Under the pieces are notes generated by a model. The model ran no database searches and was not told the origin of the DNA. It saw nothing but the letters and a program-made list of their open reading frames with translations. Shown one piece after another: positions 12,041-23,583 of a stretch of DNA of 64,000 nucleotides. The DNA is from Archegozetes longisetosus (taxonomy: Eukaryota > Arthropoda > Arachnida > Sarcoptiformes > Trhypochthoniidae), in assembly GCA_018873245.2 (NCBI GenBank), contig JAEMBT020000001.1:8334220-8398219 (forward strand), written 5' to 3'. How positions within the stretch are numbered: the first letter of the stretch is position 1; every line of letters starts with the position of its first letter. The translations under genes and the position numbers were made by a program.

Positions 12041-12179
12041 GCTCTAAATCAGCGATCATTCAGTGCAACGTCAATAGCAAGTTAAGACTTATGCCTATCT
12101 AGATCCCCAGATATCGTCTGGCAGAGCGAGAACAGAACTTCATTGGACATTTTCAAGTAATTGGATCGCATGAAGAATA
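12041..12179. other. Highly conserved island 2, possible first exon or regulatory element
   Basis: 139 nt with one mismatch (12093) against 59428-59566, while both flanks are only about 80-85% alike. On the minus strand a 29-codon ORF (MRSNYLKMSNEVLFSLCQTI...) follows a stop in both copies. If it spliced after GDLD at AG|GC it would enter the channel exon at 8862 in the right phase. The would-be donor is GC in copy A and GA in copy B, so this reading is weak. On the plus strand a TCAGT initiator-like motif and an RSPDIVWQSENRTSLDIF frame are visible. It is close to a transposon insertion at 11421-11991. Confidence 0.4.
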
Positions 12180-14275
12180 ATTAGTTTATGAAGAACAAAC
12201 AAAAGATGTATCCCTTTTCTTACACCCAAACTATGAATTGTGTGATAAATCCCGAGACTAAAAATGTTGTTTTCACTCACAAGAATAGTTACTCTTTTAG
12301 CTTTAGGCCAAGGCCTCAAAGTTTTAGGTATGTTCTCGGGCTTTTGGATGTTCTTCGGCTCTGCTCTCATTAAAACTTTTGTAAACTTTATTATATTATC
12401 ACTTTTCGAACTGAAACTAAACTTTTCTAATTCTAACTATAAGAAATTTTTTAGCAATCAATCAAAATAAAACTTTATTTTCTATTCTAATATTAGTTTC
12501 AAATACGAGTTCCCATTTCCAAGTGATTTTGTATACTTAGACTAAACAAATCCTAACATCAAAAGCGAATCTAAAGATCTAGAAAAAAAGTACTCTAAAA
12601 ACTTTGAAAATAACTTTACGCGACTTATAGTGTTCGACAACTAGATAGTCAGTGACACAAAAATCATTACTCGATATTATCACAATTTATTGTATACTTC
12701 TGTTTGATAGCAAATATTCTCTTAAAACAAAATATGGACACTATCCAAGAAGTAGTTCTCAAATAAAAGTTTTTTCTCTTTGAAAGAAAAGATAATTTAA
12801 TAAAGTTTTTGGTGTGCGAGTGAATACACTCCTAGAATACAAAATAAACAGAATTTGATTGACTTTAAGTTTGATTTTTTTTATAATAAAGTTAATCGAG
12901 AAATAAGACAATTTTACAAGTTTTAACTTTAAATAAATCTAATTTCATAGATGTTATTCGCAAACATGAGGTCAGCTCTAATAAAGTTAAGTTTGAGCAA
13001 AATAAATAAATAAATGGACTGACTTAACGAAATTAAAGTTAAAATTGCTTTATTTGTGATGATAAAGTGTCAAAATATTCTTCAATCAATTTTAGCTATT
13101 AACGATGAGCCGTTCGTTTTCTTACCATTAGGCTAAAAATATTTGGCTAATATTAGAGCTGATGGCGATTAATTTGAAACATTTTTATTAATTATAATCA
13201 GATCTAAAGTTCTTGTTATGAAATTGAAGAGGAGAATAGGTTCAAAACAGTTTGCATTTAATTAGCCAGACTATTAATATTTATGATTCATTTTCATTTG
13301 AAAGTTTAGACAATCTTTTGGTAAATAGTTTTAAACTAATTGAGGAGAGAATCAGCTAATAATTCAATAATAAGTTTTGTTTTCCATTAGTAGATCATAA
13401 ACTCGATAATCAGGAGATTTTTCGAAGGATTTTCCTGAAACAAATATCTAAGAAGTGCAAGTTTTATCCTATAATTAATGACTTTGTTTCCGAATTTTAC
13501 AAATGTTTATACAGAAAATCTTACACTAGTCGGCAGTCAATTCATATTTTATGGACACTATTTGTTATATTGTTTCTAAATAAAACCTAAAGCACTCAAC
13601 TTTATTGAACGACAAATTTTTAAATTTTTATTATTCGAAACATTCATTTACTGATACTTTAAGACTTATTTTTCAAATACTTTTCGCATTTTCGATATTG
13701 TTCAATAAAAATGAGCAGATTTTTTCAGAAAAAGACACCAAAAGTCTATTATATGACATGGATTTCCGTAAAGTATATATCATAAGTATTTGTCACGTAA
13801 AAAGCTATCAAACGTGAAAATCCATTGAACACAACCGTTTATATTGAGCTTAAGATTGATAGCACTCATTGCATTCGATAATCGATGAGAGAGAGAGTCT
13901 GAATGACCACAAAATCTGGTCGAGTTTATTGCTTTCGAAATTATCATTTTTATGGCAAGAACCTAAATATTATATGAGAAAATGAGATCTAAACAAATTC
14001 TTTTCGTGAGAGCTAAAATACTTTTTGCGTAAAACTTTTAGAAAAAGGTTTGTAAAGTATTTATTGTGTATTTAAAAAGAAGTTCAGTCAACAAGTTTTC
14101 AGTTATATATTTGAAATAAGCTTTTGTCATGCTATCTAAAAATCTAATTTGATTTTTTTCCAGAATTGTGACTTTTCAGCTTTAATACGATAATTGAATG
14201 CAAATCAAATCATTCAAATTGTAGTCAATATTGAAGACAAATATAGAGTAGAACAGAGTGTCAATTAAGCTAAAA

Positions 14276-14387
14276 ATGGATTTATCAACGAAGTTAACCC
14301 TCTTGCTTAGCCTCTACTTAATTTCAAGTCTTAATCATATTTTGGTCAAACTATTAGATTATGAGATAAACCAAAACCAAATTCAAG
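14276..14387 (+). CDS. Candidate first coding exon of a secreted or membrane protein, plus strand (uncharacterised)
   Basis: ATG in a good context (taaaaATGG) opens a 38-codon frame that begins like a signal peptide: MDLSTKLTLLLSLYLISSLN, then HILVKLLDYEINQNQIQ. A splice donor GTTAAG follows at 14388, and without splicing a stop comes at 14392. Upstream a pyrimidine-rich TTTTTTTCCAG (ending 14163) could be the acceptor of a 5' UTR exon. The 100 nt before and across the ATG (14192-14293) carry one difference from copy B. Downstream exons were not found. It is divergent to the channel gene. The copy B version is disrupted. Confidence 0.35.
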
Positions 14388-15030
14388 GTTAAGGTTGGGT
14401 TTTGTATAGTTATATAATATAAGTTTAATTAATTACTCTAGCTATGAAACTCTGTTTTAATTGAATTATAAATGCTTGAGAAATCATTTGTAGACTTATT
14501 GCGCACATTTTCCTCGTGTCCACATATTTTACCTAATTTTCAGCTGAACTTTGAGAAAGAGTTTCACTGATTTTCAGTCAGTAATTATTTGATCTGTTTT
14601 GCACTAATTACCTGTCACTCTATTTCACTCTATTTAGAGGACTCGTAGGACATACACTTTTACCAACATTTTGCTTCAGTTTTACACAATTGTGAACTAT
14701 AATTGTGTCCATTAATTAAAGGAAATACTAATCATTAGAAGCTCTTAATTACAGAAAAAATATTTTATTCTAATGACTCACTAAACAAATTTTTATTGAT
14801 TTGAATGTTTTATAATCATGTTTTTATAATGAAGTTATATTTTTTTATTCTAGGCTTACATCAGTTTAAGACTAAGTAAAAAACAAAGTTTACTCTTACT
14901 TTAAAATGTTTTTAAAATGTTTTTAAAAAATTTATGAAATAATGAATTTTACGATTAGTTTACTGATTGGGGGCTCATTCGGTCAAACTTAAGGCAAAAT
15001 ATAATTTTAATGTATTCTCTTTAGATTACA

Positions 15031-16431
15031 AATTACATCCATTCTTAGAAGTTTTGTACCAAAAATGAAAAACAATTGCAAACAAAATTTGTAAAAAGTT
15101 TTCATTTATTCTTCAGATAATTCTTTGTAGAAGAAAAACATTTATATGAATCAAATTAAGTCAGAAAAGACTTAAATGATTATCAAATTAGATAAACAGT
15201 TTGTTTAGTTTCTCAAATTTGAGACTTGTGTCAACTTTTTCTTCTCTCATATAAATAAAGGCTTTTGTTTAAAATAAAATTACTAAACTTTAAGGATTTT
15301 TGTCGATATGACTGATATTGACTCATACAATCATTTCATGTGATTGTTGGCATCACTTCATCTCATCGTATTCGGGAGTTTCATATTCCACAGTATTTTC
15401 TTCTCTTTGACAAATCATAATTGAATACAATGACAAATGTCTATTAAATCTAAAGTTGAACAGTTTTATAAAATACGTCTTAGTAAAAGGCGGCAAAATA
15501 CTAGCAAAATAGCTACAATCTCTATATCTATAAGAAGGGCTTCAATTTCTATCAAACTTTTCTCTTGTTTTTCCATCAAATAATTATTGGTTACGAACTT
15601 TTACTCAAATAAAAATTTTGAAACGTATTTGTAGCAGAAGATAACTTGAACTTTAATGCGCAAATTAGCCGTATACCAGTGATAAACGAACGATTTTTGA
15701 TACCACATCCAACCATTAGAAAAGTAGAATTTCAAGACTTAGTAAATAAAGATATGCCCAGAAATTAATTAAATTTAGCCCTAAAATTGACATCCTATGA
15801 AGTTTTCTAATACTGTTGAAACAAGTTTTCAATACATAGTATTTTGATAGCAAAAGATTTGATTAAATTTTGTAATACAGCTAAGCATAAGCTGAGTGTT
15901 CATATGACTGACAGAAGTGAGACTCAACAAAGTGTAAGTCTACTTTTTTTTATCAACTAAACTATTGATTGAGAGTTAAAACAATAAGATTTAGATATAA
16001 AAAAGTATTTTTAAAAAGCGTTCTAAGACCAGATTGCATTATAATCATCACTTTATATGAAGATTAATGATTTTACTCATTTGACTCGTTGTTGTATTGC
16101 GGGCGTAGTCTGAGCCGTACATCACAATAAAGTTCGGGCAGATTTGCACTCATAATCTATTGAATGATTTAAGCACTAGTCGCGAGACAGTTTAAGTTAG
16201 GCTACACTTAAAGGTACTCATTATCGTCTTTTAATGAGTCTGGACTTGTCTCTTGTTATGAAATCGTCAGTTCTTTTAAGCTTACTGTAAAACGTGATTT
16301 AGATTTAGCGTTAGGGATAATCAAATTTAAAAAAAACTTTACTCATAACTGAGAACTAAAATTTGTCTCATTAAGTGATTAATTAAGTGATTAATTTTGA
16401 AATAATTCATTTTTCATATGCTATAACTATT
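15031..16431. other. Non-coding stretch, no feature seen
   Basis: AT-rich sequence to the right of the duplicated block. I found no convincing ORF, exon or repeat boundary. Confidence 0.4.
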
Positions 16432-16712
16432 CATTTCATCTTCGTGCGTATCCCTCCCTTTCGGGAGAGGGAGACTAACGCGGGCCCAACACCTCTTCGG
16501 GAGACTCACTCGAGCCCCATTTACAGAGTGAGTTTTTCGAGGCGGTCGGGCGGGGCATGTACGGTACGCCGGGCCAAAGGCGGTTATAACCGACGACATA
16601 GGAACAGGAACAGCGTGTCGCTCGCCGTTACAGAATTATAGCGACTACGAGGTTCGAACCTGGGACCTCCGCCCCAAGGTTCGACTCGCTGACCACTACA
16701 CCCAAGTGACCC
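16432..16712 (-). mobile_element. tRNA-derived SINE, GC-rich, with 11-bp target-site duplication
   Basis: Read from 16712, the head (GGGTCACTTGGGTGTAGTGG...) has an A-box-like TGGGTGTAGTGGTC and, at 16660-16651, a perfect B-box core GGTTCGAACC, spaced as in a tRNA. A GC-rich body of about 200 nt follows, ending in gatgaaatga. CTATAACTATT occurs directly at both ends (16421-16431 and 16713-16723), which shows insertion by target-primed reverse transcription. Short ORFs on both strands here are accidental. Its base composition stands out sharply from the AT-rich surroundings. Confidence 0.88.
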
Positions 16713-16723
16713 CTATAACTATT

Positions 16724-19700
16724 GATTAGCTGAAAAATAGGAATTTATTTAATAGTTAATTCAAGATAGAGCTCAGAGATCGTGTTTATATTTAAAATTT
16801 GATTCTAAAGTGCAAATAATGTGATGAGATTTTCAAAATATTTTATGCAAACAAATAACTTTTTCGCGAGTTCATCAAAAATCTGATAACGACTTGTTTC
16901 ATGTCTGGAGTGCTGTTTAAGCATAATTTAGAAAAATTCTGAGCAAGACTTTCCAAGACAAATCTTAGAGAAACACTATTTGATGCAAAACGGAAAAAAG
17001 ATAATATTTAATCACAATAAATTTAGATCAAAAGTACAGAATATATCTTTAAAAAATTGATGACATGAAAAATTAAGCTGAACAAAAAGTAGAATTAGCT
17101 TCCACGCTCATTTTCATTTAAGCAAGTTCAATATAAACATCAGTAATTAATTAACTTTTATTACTTCATAATAATTACTCATAAAGTGCTCTTTAAATGA
17201 GGACTTTCGACTACAATTAATACTTGAAACAAAAACTATTGATTAATTCATGTAAATTAATTAAATAATTGTGTGAAAACTTAGATCATTGAAATCTACA
17301 TTTGAATATTGATGGCAAAAATGGTAATTGTATGACATTTTCATAGATGAGAGAACTAATAAATTAAGTGAGAGATCATTACCTTTGAGAGCCATTGACG
17401 AAGTGAATAACGATAATGGAAAACAAGTTAATAAATCTAAAAACCGAAGTACGGAACATGATCGGGATAAATGGAAATAAGTTGATATTCTTAACTAAGA
17501 AGAACTGTTCTTAACAATAGGCTTAAGTCAATCGTCTAGCGATCTACAATTTGCATCAAATACTGATAGCAGTGTGTTTGAGTACCTCTACTTACATTAT
17601 TGTAATTTGAGCGCAACATCAAAAAGACATGCGCTTTTCATAAACTCTTTCAACAATTCTGCTATAGATTAGGTTAGGTTGGTCCGAGTAACTCTTAAGC
17701 TTTTGTGTGCATCACTTCTTTAGATCCTACTCTCTATTCAAAGCTTTTAAATCTTGTCTTTTCTAACATTGCTTATTTGATCACTTCATTAACTGTTGAT
17801 TTGAAATGTTAGGACCCAGTGAACAATTTTTATCTTTTATCTCTCTCTCTCTCTCTCTCCCGCATCCAAAGCTTTGCATTATTCCACTTTAAGTCTTTGG
17901 TGCAATTGATAAATAGTTTGAGTTTATTCATTATTTATTGCGTAGGATACTATTGAATACTCATATCTAAACTGTATTTCATGTTCTTATCGCTCTATCA
18001 AGAGTTAATACATTTTATTTTCTTTAATCAAATCTTTAAATTCTTTTCTGTCACCAAATCGAATAAATCGTTGAATTTATCTTTCAACCATAAGTCGAGT
18101 TGAGCCAAAAAGTTTTAAATAGTTAAACTTTATATCAAACAAAAACCGTTAGAAGAATAATTTAAGCATAAAAACTATTATCTAATGAATGAATTACGAA
18201 ATAAAGCAGTTTGAAATCCCACAAAATGGCTTTAATCACTAGAAATTGGAGTACAAAATATAAAAAAGATATGAAAGTATATGAAATTTAATGAGAAGCT
18301 TTCATAAAGTTTTTGCTTATAGTAACTGAAGTGTGTTTCAAACAAATAAGATCAAAGGTGAAAGAAATGCTAAATTTTTGCTCATGAGAAAGTTTTTATC
18401 ACTAATGTGGAGGTACTCCAAGCGAAAAATTGTCGAGAAACCAAAATTTTAATAATCCGATTGGTCTTATCGGATGAATATTCAACTCTATGCTAGATTA
18501 GGCTAACTCTTACTGAATTTTAATCCAAAACCCCAGTGAATGGCTCGAAACCTATGGGTGTTATAATTTTTTCTATTGAGAACCAGAGTTTATTTTACTA
18601 AAGGAGGGACCAAAGTATATCTTTTAGGTTTACCACAAGTTGTCAAATGGTAAATAAACTATTTAGACGAAAAATATTCAATAATTTAAAATCTTATTTT
18701 TGATGGCTTTCATATAGTTCTATTTTTTGCTGGATTTTGCAGCTTCTACTAAACTCTTATTTTAATGACATATTCTGTGAACTCAATACATGACAAAAAG
18801 TTATTTTTGTACAAATCTCGGCTTTAACAGGAGTGACCACTAGAACTATTTCTTTAATAAGACCGTAGATTATTATTTTACAAAATTCAAACCATCACAT
18901 TATTAAATATTAAATTTTCATAGCTTCTAATCAGTCAAAACAAGTGAAATTGTCTCCGATTACAGGTCAACTCAGGAGGCCGGAAGAAAGATCTTAAAAC
19001 TCACTGAGATATAACACCAGTATCGAAAGCATCGAATGTACTGAAAGTGTGTCACGTTTTCTCTTATCATTTCTGATCATTTACTTCAAAATTTTCAGTC
19101 TGTCACAGTTTCTCAACTCATTTATTGTCAAAATCAATAGTAAACTATTATCAAAATTCACTTTTACTAAATGAAAAAACACATTGTTACTGCTGATTGC
19201 TGGAGAGTCGATCGATACTTCGATTACTCCTCGTGACTATTGATTTGACTTTAAATAGGACTCAATCTTTGATACGAATTCATCTATTTTTCTGGAGATA
19301 AATATTGAATCTATGAAATAATTGTATGAAATGACTAATTGTATGTAATGACCTAATTTCTCATACGATATGAAATTTTTCGACTAATTACCTAAATTAT
19401 CAGTAAAGGAGTGCCAGAAAAGAGTCGGGATCTTGAGCAAATGATGTGACTAATAGAAATCACTTAACGATAAGCAGGTGATGATAATCTTCATATTCTT
19501 AATTCTAATAAGTTTGCGATAAAAGTTTTAAACAAAATTTTAAAATTGAATAACTAAGATTGATGTAATGTTATAATAACGAAACTAACAATTTTAATAA
19601 GAATAAAATTAACTTTTCGGTTATTAGAAAAATATAATTTTCTGAAGTCCGTTAAGAAAACGAATCACAAGAATCAACTTATTTTTGAAGTGTGTGATGT

Positions 19701-22700
19701 GTTCAACATTTTATAATAATCTTGAATCATGTTTATTGGGTTAATACTTGTCTTAAGAGCAATTTCACCATTTTTTGTAGATATTTCTGAAAGAATTGAT
19801 AACTTTGAAAAATCGCAGTGCATTTATTTTTTATGATATAACAAACACATTATTTGAAATTTGATATTTTCTATTTCCTTATGGTCTGAAAATGCGTTAC
19901 GAGTGGCAAATATACCTAAAATATCTTAAATTGTTTTCAATTTATAGCCACTAAAAATCAATTACAAAAATACCTTAAGTTTTCGTCAGTACTTAAGTAT
20001 AAGTCATAAAAGTTTTTGAAACTCTCAAAAGGGTGTAAAGAAAAATCAAATGATTTCTATTTAATCTCTGCCTACTATTCAAAACTTGAAAATTATTCTC
20101 TTGAATTATAAACTGCTTTCACAAATTTTGTCATCAAGTTAATAGATTACATTTGAGCTTCTATTGAGGTAACCTTAGAATAGAACCGAAAAAAGTTGTG
20201 TTTAATTTCTGTCTACTTTTGCTTTATAGCGAACCGAAATTCTATAGCGATAGTGAGTCTGTTAATGATAATTACAATCTATGAAAGAGTGCGCCTCAAC
20301 TCTGAGCCTCAACTCTGATAAAGAGGATTAGATTCTATTAGAGTCAAACAATAAACTAATAGCGAAACTTTAAGACAAGAGCTGAGAATGTTTTCAACTA
20401 ATTAATTGTATTGCTTTTTCATAGTCAGAAGTTAACAATATTATAGATAACACTTCTCTTTATATTTTAGATTTTAATTTACTTTTTTGTTTGAGTACTT
20501 CAATAATATTTGACTCGAAGTCCTTTCAGTAAAACTTAATGACAAACATCTTAAATAAAATGTATTTTCTTTGGCTCTAATTAATGAATTTTAGACTGTA
20601 TTTAAGTTTCATTTATTATAATAAATCGCAATCAATCAAGAAATTCATATTATATTTATTACTTTAATGACAGTTTCATTTATTCACTGTAGAAGGTGTC
20701 GAAAATGCATTCTTAATAAGTTTTAATACAAAGGGAGACGTCAAATATAGTCCCATTAACTACAAAAATAATATTTTTTCTCATCAAGACTTTAGCTTAA
20801 GGTCTATAAAAGAGTGTCTGAAAAACTCCCAATAAAATTCATTTATATATCGAGTAAATCGCATGAAAGAAAGTCATTAGAAGTCATGCTATCTTTGGAT
20901 CACTTTGTAGACTGTCTGGTCCTAAGCTCGAATCTGAGCTTTCATTGTTTTAGAGTTACTGAAAAACGATACCATTTTAAAGCTGAAGCTTTGCTTTCAA
21001 TAGTTTAAACTCATTGAGAAATCGTGAGATTCAACAGTTCGAGATATGCTTTTAATTGTATTAAAATAGTTTAAAATCAGGCATTTATTAGGTCGAGCAT
21101 CCATTTTAATTGTTCTAAACCATTAAAATAATCACAAGATTCATGAGATAAAACTTAGTTTGATTTTTCCAAAGCTTTGAATTGTAAAACAATTGATGTG
21201 CACTTAAACTAAATAAGTTAAGTAAAAAATACTCTAATGAGAGAAGTGATTTTCAGGCATTTTAGCATTCGTTAGCACTTAGTTTGCTTTAAATAATGGC
21301 TTAATTAACAGACAAAATAGAAAATAAAAGCTAATTCTGTGAATCTGGTACTAATTAAGATCCGAAAGAAAACTAAGTTTTTTGTGTTAACTAAACTCCA
21401 ATTAATTTGAAAGCTTTTACTAGTAAGACATTTTTCGGATCCTAATCAATACTGTCACTCTTCAAGTTATTTAGTACTCGTTTAGTAAAAATCAGTTATT
21501 ATTTGCAATTACTTCCTAGGAATTGATTAGTATCAAGAAAGATATAATTCTAGTTACAATCTCAAGTCAAGTCCTTTACTCGAAAAAGAGCATAAGCAAA
21601 CGATGCAGATGCTGTTACTTACGCCTTTGTTTCAAAAATTAGTAGTTATGTGATACACGTGTTTGTTTAAAACTAATAATTGCATAAATAGTATGAACTG
21701 AAAACTATATGCATATTAGGTTATCTCTTAGTGTGTCATTTGAGATCAATTTTTGAATTTATTCAATTTTGATATTAAGAGAAGTGCCTATCATTGATGT
21801 CGGAATATTTTAATGTATTAATATAATGCAATTTTATCAGTATTCAAAGTTTGAATGAATGGGAAATGAGGCAGTGTTCTAACTCAGTGTCAGCTATGCA
21901 TTTTGCTGTAATTAAAGCAAATCTGTCTTCATTTAATGTTTATCTGCCCACTCAACTCAGATTTTACTTTTATTTCAATTCAGAACAATTTTTGCGTACT
22001 CTGAAACTCCTTAAGTTTTCTTAGTGAAAATGTAAATAACAATTATATAAAAACAGAATTTGAAAGGATTCCCCTCTAGTTATCTAAGAATTACATGAAT
22101 AGGATAACAATTTTTATTTTTACGAGAACCAGCTTAAAGACAAATAACTCTAAATCTTTTTTGAAATTTTTTGTCTATCATTTGTACGAAAATTGAAAAT
22201 GTATGTGGATTTTAAACTGAAGTTGTAATAGATTTTACAGTCTATCAGCTTTTCGCCGTCACTTAAGGCAATAGTACTGAAATAATGTAAATTATCAGAT
22301 AAACCGAAGTCTAATATCAGGTCATTATCATTAAAATTACAGTACAGGCAATATTCACCTTCTCCATAATGTTTTGAAAGAACAAAGATTTTGAATTACA
22401 ATACAATCTTTCAAACCATGAGAAGTATTGTTTGCTTCTAATAGAATTTGATGAGAAATGAATTTATGATTAAATTTATTTTTTGGAAAATTAGACTTTT
22501 GTTTTTATGTAGTACTTGATAGATATGAAATTGAATTTAAAAATTGACTGTCGATTTTCAACTTGTGGATGAATTAAATAATTTTTCATTTAAATTAATT
22601 GAGTGTACTTTCACAAAAAGTACAGTATTAAGGATGTTCTTTTGCAGCTTTGAAACAATTAAGATTTTGAGATTTTGTTTGCAAATTAAAATTGTATGTG

Positions 22701-22910
22701 ATTGGCTTTACTTTATAAAATAAATTTGAATAATACTCCTCTCAATTAATTTTGAGAAACATATTTTCATTCTATTGTTAAAATGTGAATGTTCAAATTT
22801 TCTCTCAAATATTTATGCTTCAAATTATCAATATAATTTGTCCATTATAATTTAAAACTGCAAAAAATTAATTATTCAGTTGTTGTATGTTAATATCGAA
22901 TCCCCAGTTT
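16724..22910. other. Gene-poor non-coding stretch
   Basis: About 6 kb of AT-rich DNA. It contains only a CT microsatellite and a short duplication at about 20288-20312 (CCTCAACTCTGA twice). The 64-codon ORF at 20814-21008 has no recognisable motif and is probably accidental. Confidence 0.4.
17841..17859. repeat. (CT)n microsatellite
   Basis: A run of about nine CT dinucleotides. Confidence 0.9.
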
Positions 22911-22975
22911 CAGTGGCGATGCCAGTAGGGACCGAGGGGTCCTAGGCCCCCCTCAACTCAAATCTGGAAAGCCTT
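22910..22975. mobile_element. hAT-like element terminus (fragment)
   Basis: CAGTGGCGATGCCAGTAGGG and the following C/G-rich ggggtcctaggcccccct resemble the cagtggcgnagcc...gggggg ends common in hAT MITEs. I could not find the opposite end. Confidence 0.3.
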
Positions 22976-23056
22976 AAACTAGTTATTAAATAATAACAAA
23001 GATTTATTTTAATAGAATAAAGCTATACTCAAGTTTGAATCACTGTATGAGAGTAT

Positions 23057-23437
23057 ACCTCGCGACAAAAAAATCCGGAAAAAGTAAGTGTCAAGTTTGT
23101 AATGAAAATTATAATATTTTGATCTAAAATTTGCCACAAGAATGCATTTAATTCCAATCATTACAACTAAAAGAAATGACGATTTAACTCGGTCTCCCTC
23201 TGAAGCTATATGCTTTTCAATGCGTTTTTTCATATTTTTGTAAAACGACTCCTATACTCTTAATTATGAATTGTCTCATTTTGTTCATTTTCGCAACCCA
23301 TAGTTAAAACTTTTTTGGTTCTTCCTTCTTAATAATATCTTTTATTATTCTTCATAAGCTTCCAATCAGGTTGAGGTCGGAAAAATGAACTCTCAAAATA
23401 TGCCATGGGTTTCCGGATTTTTTTGTCGTAAGGATTA
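23057..23437 (-). mobile_element. Tc1-like element remnant with C-terminal transposase piece
   Basis: Inverted ends CCTCGCGACAAAAAAATCCG and, from the right, CCTTACGACAAAAAAATCCG. The minus strand still shows decayed transposase text: a piece resembling PDLNPIENLWxxIK (FFRPQPDWKLMKNNKRYY) and the C-terminal MKKRIEKHIASEGDRVK. About 380 bp; a second copy lies at about 56003-56376. Confidence 0.7.
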
Positions 23438-23440
23438 TAT

Positions 23441-23583
23441 GTAGCATGTTTTTGAAAAAGTATCTTAGCGAATAGGCCTTTAAAATGCATTAAAACCACA
23501 CTCTGTACTGAGTTCAATATAGAAAATATTTTTAATGCATATTAAAAGGCTATTCGCTAAGGCACTTCTTCAAAAACATGATA
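23441..23583. repeat. Inverted repeat adjoining the Tc1-like remnant
   Basis: Arms 23441-23492 and 23532-23583 (gtagcatgtttttgaaaaag / gtatcatgtttttgaagaag in opposite senses) with a loop of about 40 nt. It continues the left-hand element and may be part of a larger rearranged copy. Confidence 0.65.

Larger units (their letters stand above)
1..15030. repeat. Segmental duplication, copy A
   Basis: The whole stretch aligns collinearly and in the same orientation with 48120-63927. Homology starts at base 1 (tttcatagttttc at 1 and 48120) and fades near 15,030, where copy B runs into a new element. Exons are near-identical, introns around 1.3-2.2 kb about 95% by eye, and sequence beyond 9 kb more diverged and gapped. 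The left end of the unit lies outside the window. Confidence 0.95.

Noticed and set aside
12140..12370. Minus-strand 76-codon ORF, open over much of its length in both duplicates (…KAKRVTILVSENN…IQLLENVQ), and overlapping plus-strand ORFs at 12188-12373 and 12264-12470
   Set aside because: Upstream part is closed by a stop in copy B, the plus-strand frames are broken in copy B, and no domain is recognisable. Its right-hand end overlaps the conserved island, which explains part of the similarity.
13605..13817. Plus-strand 70-codon ORF
   Set aside because: The copy B counterpart (about 61,660-61,860) has frame breaks and the peptide is low-complexity.
16387..16641. ORFs of 84 and 61 codons on both strands
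   Set aside because: They lie within the SINE and reflect its GC-rich sequence.
17668..17682. gattaggttaggttgg as possible TTAGG telomere repeat
   Set aside because: Only about two units, without an array.
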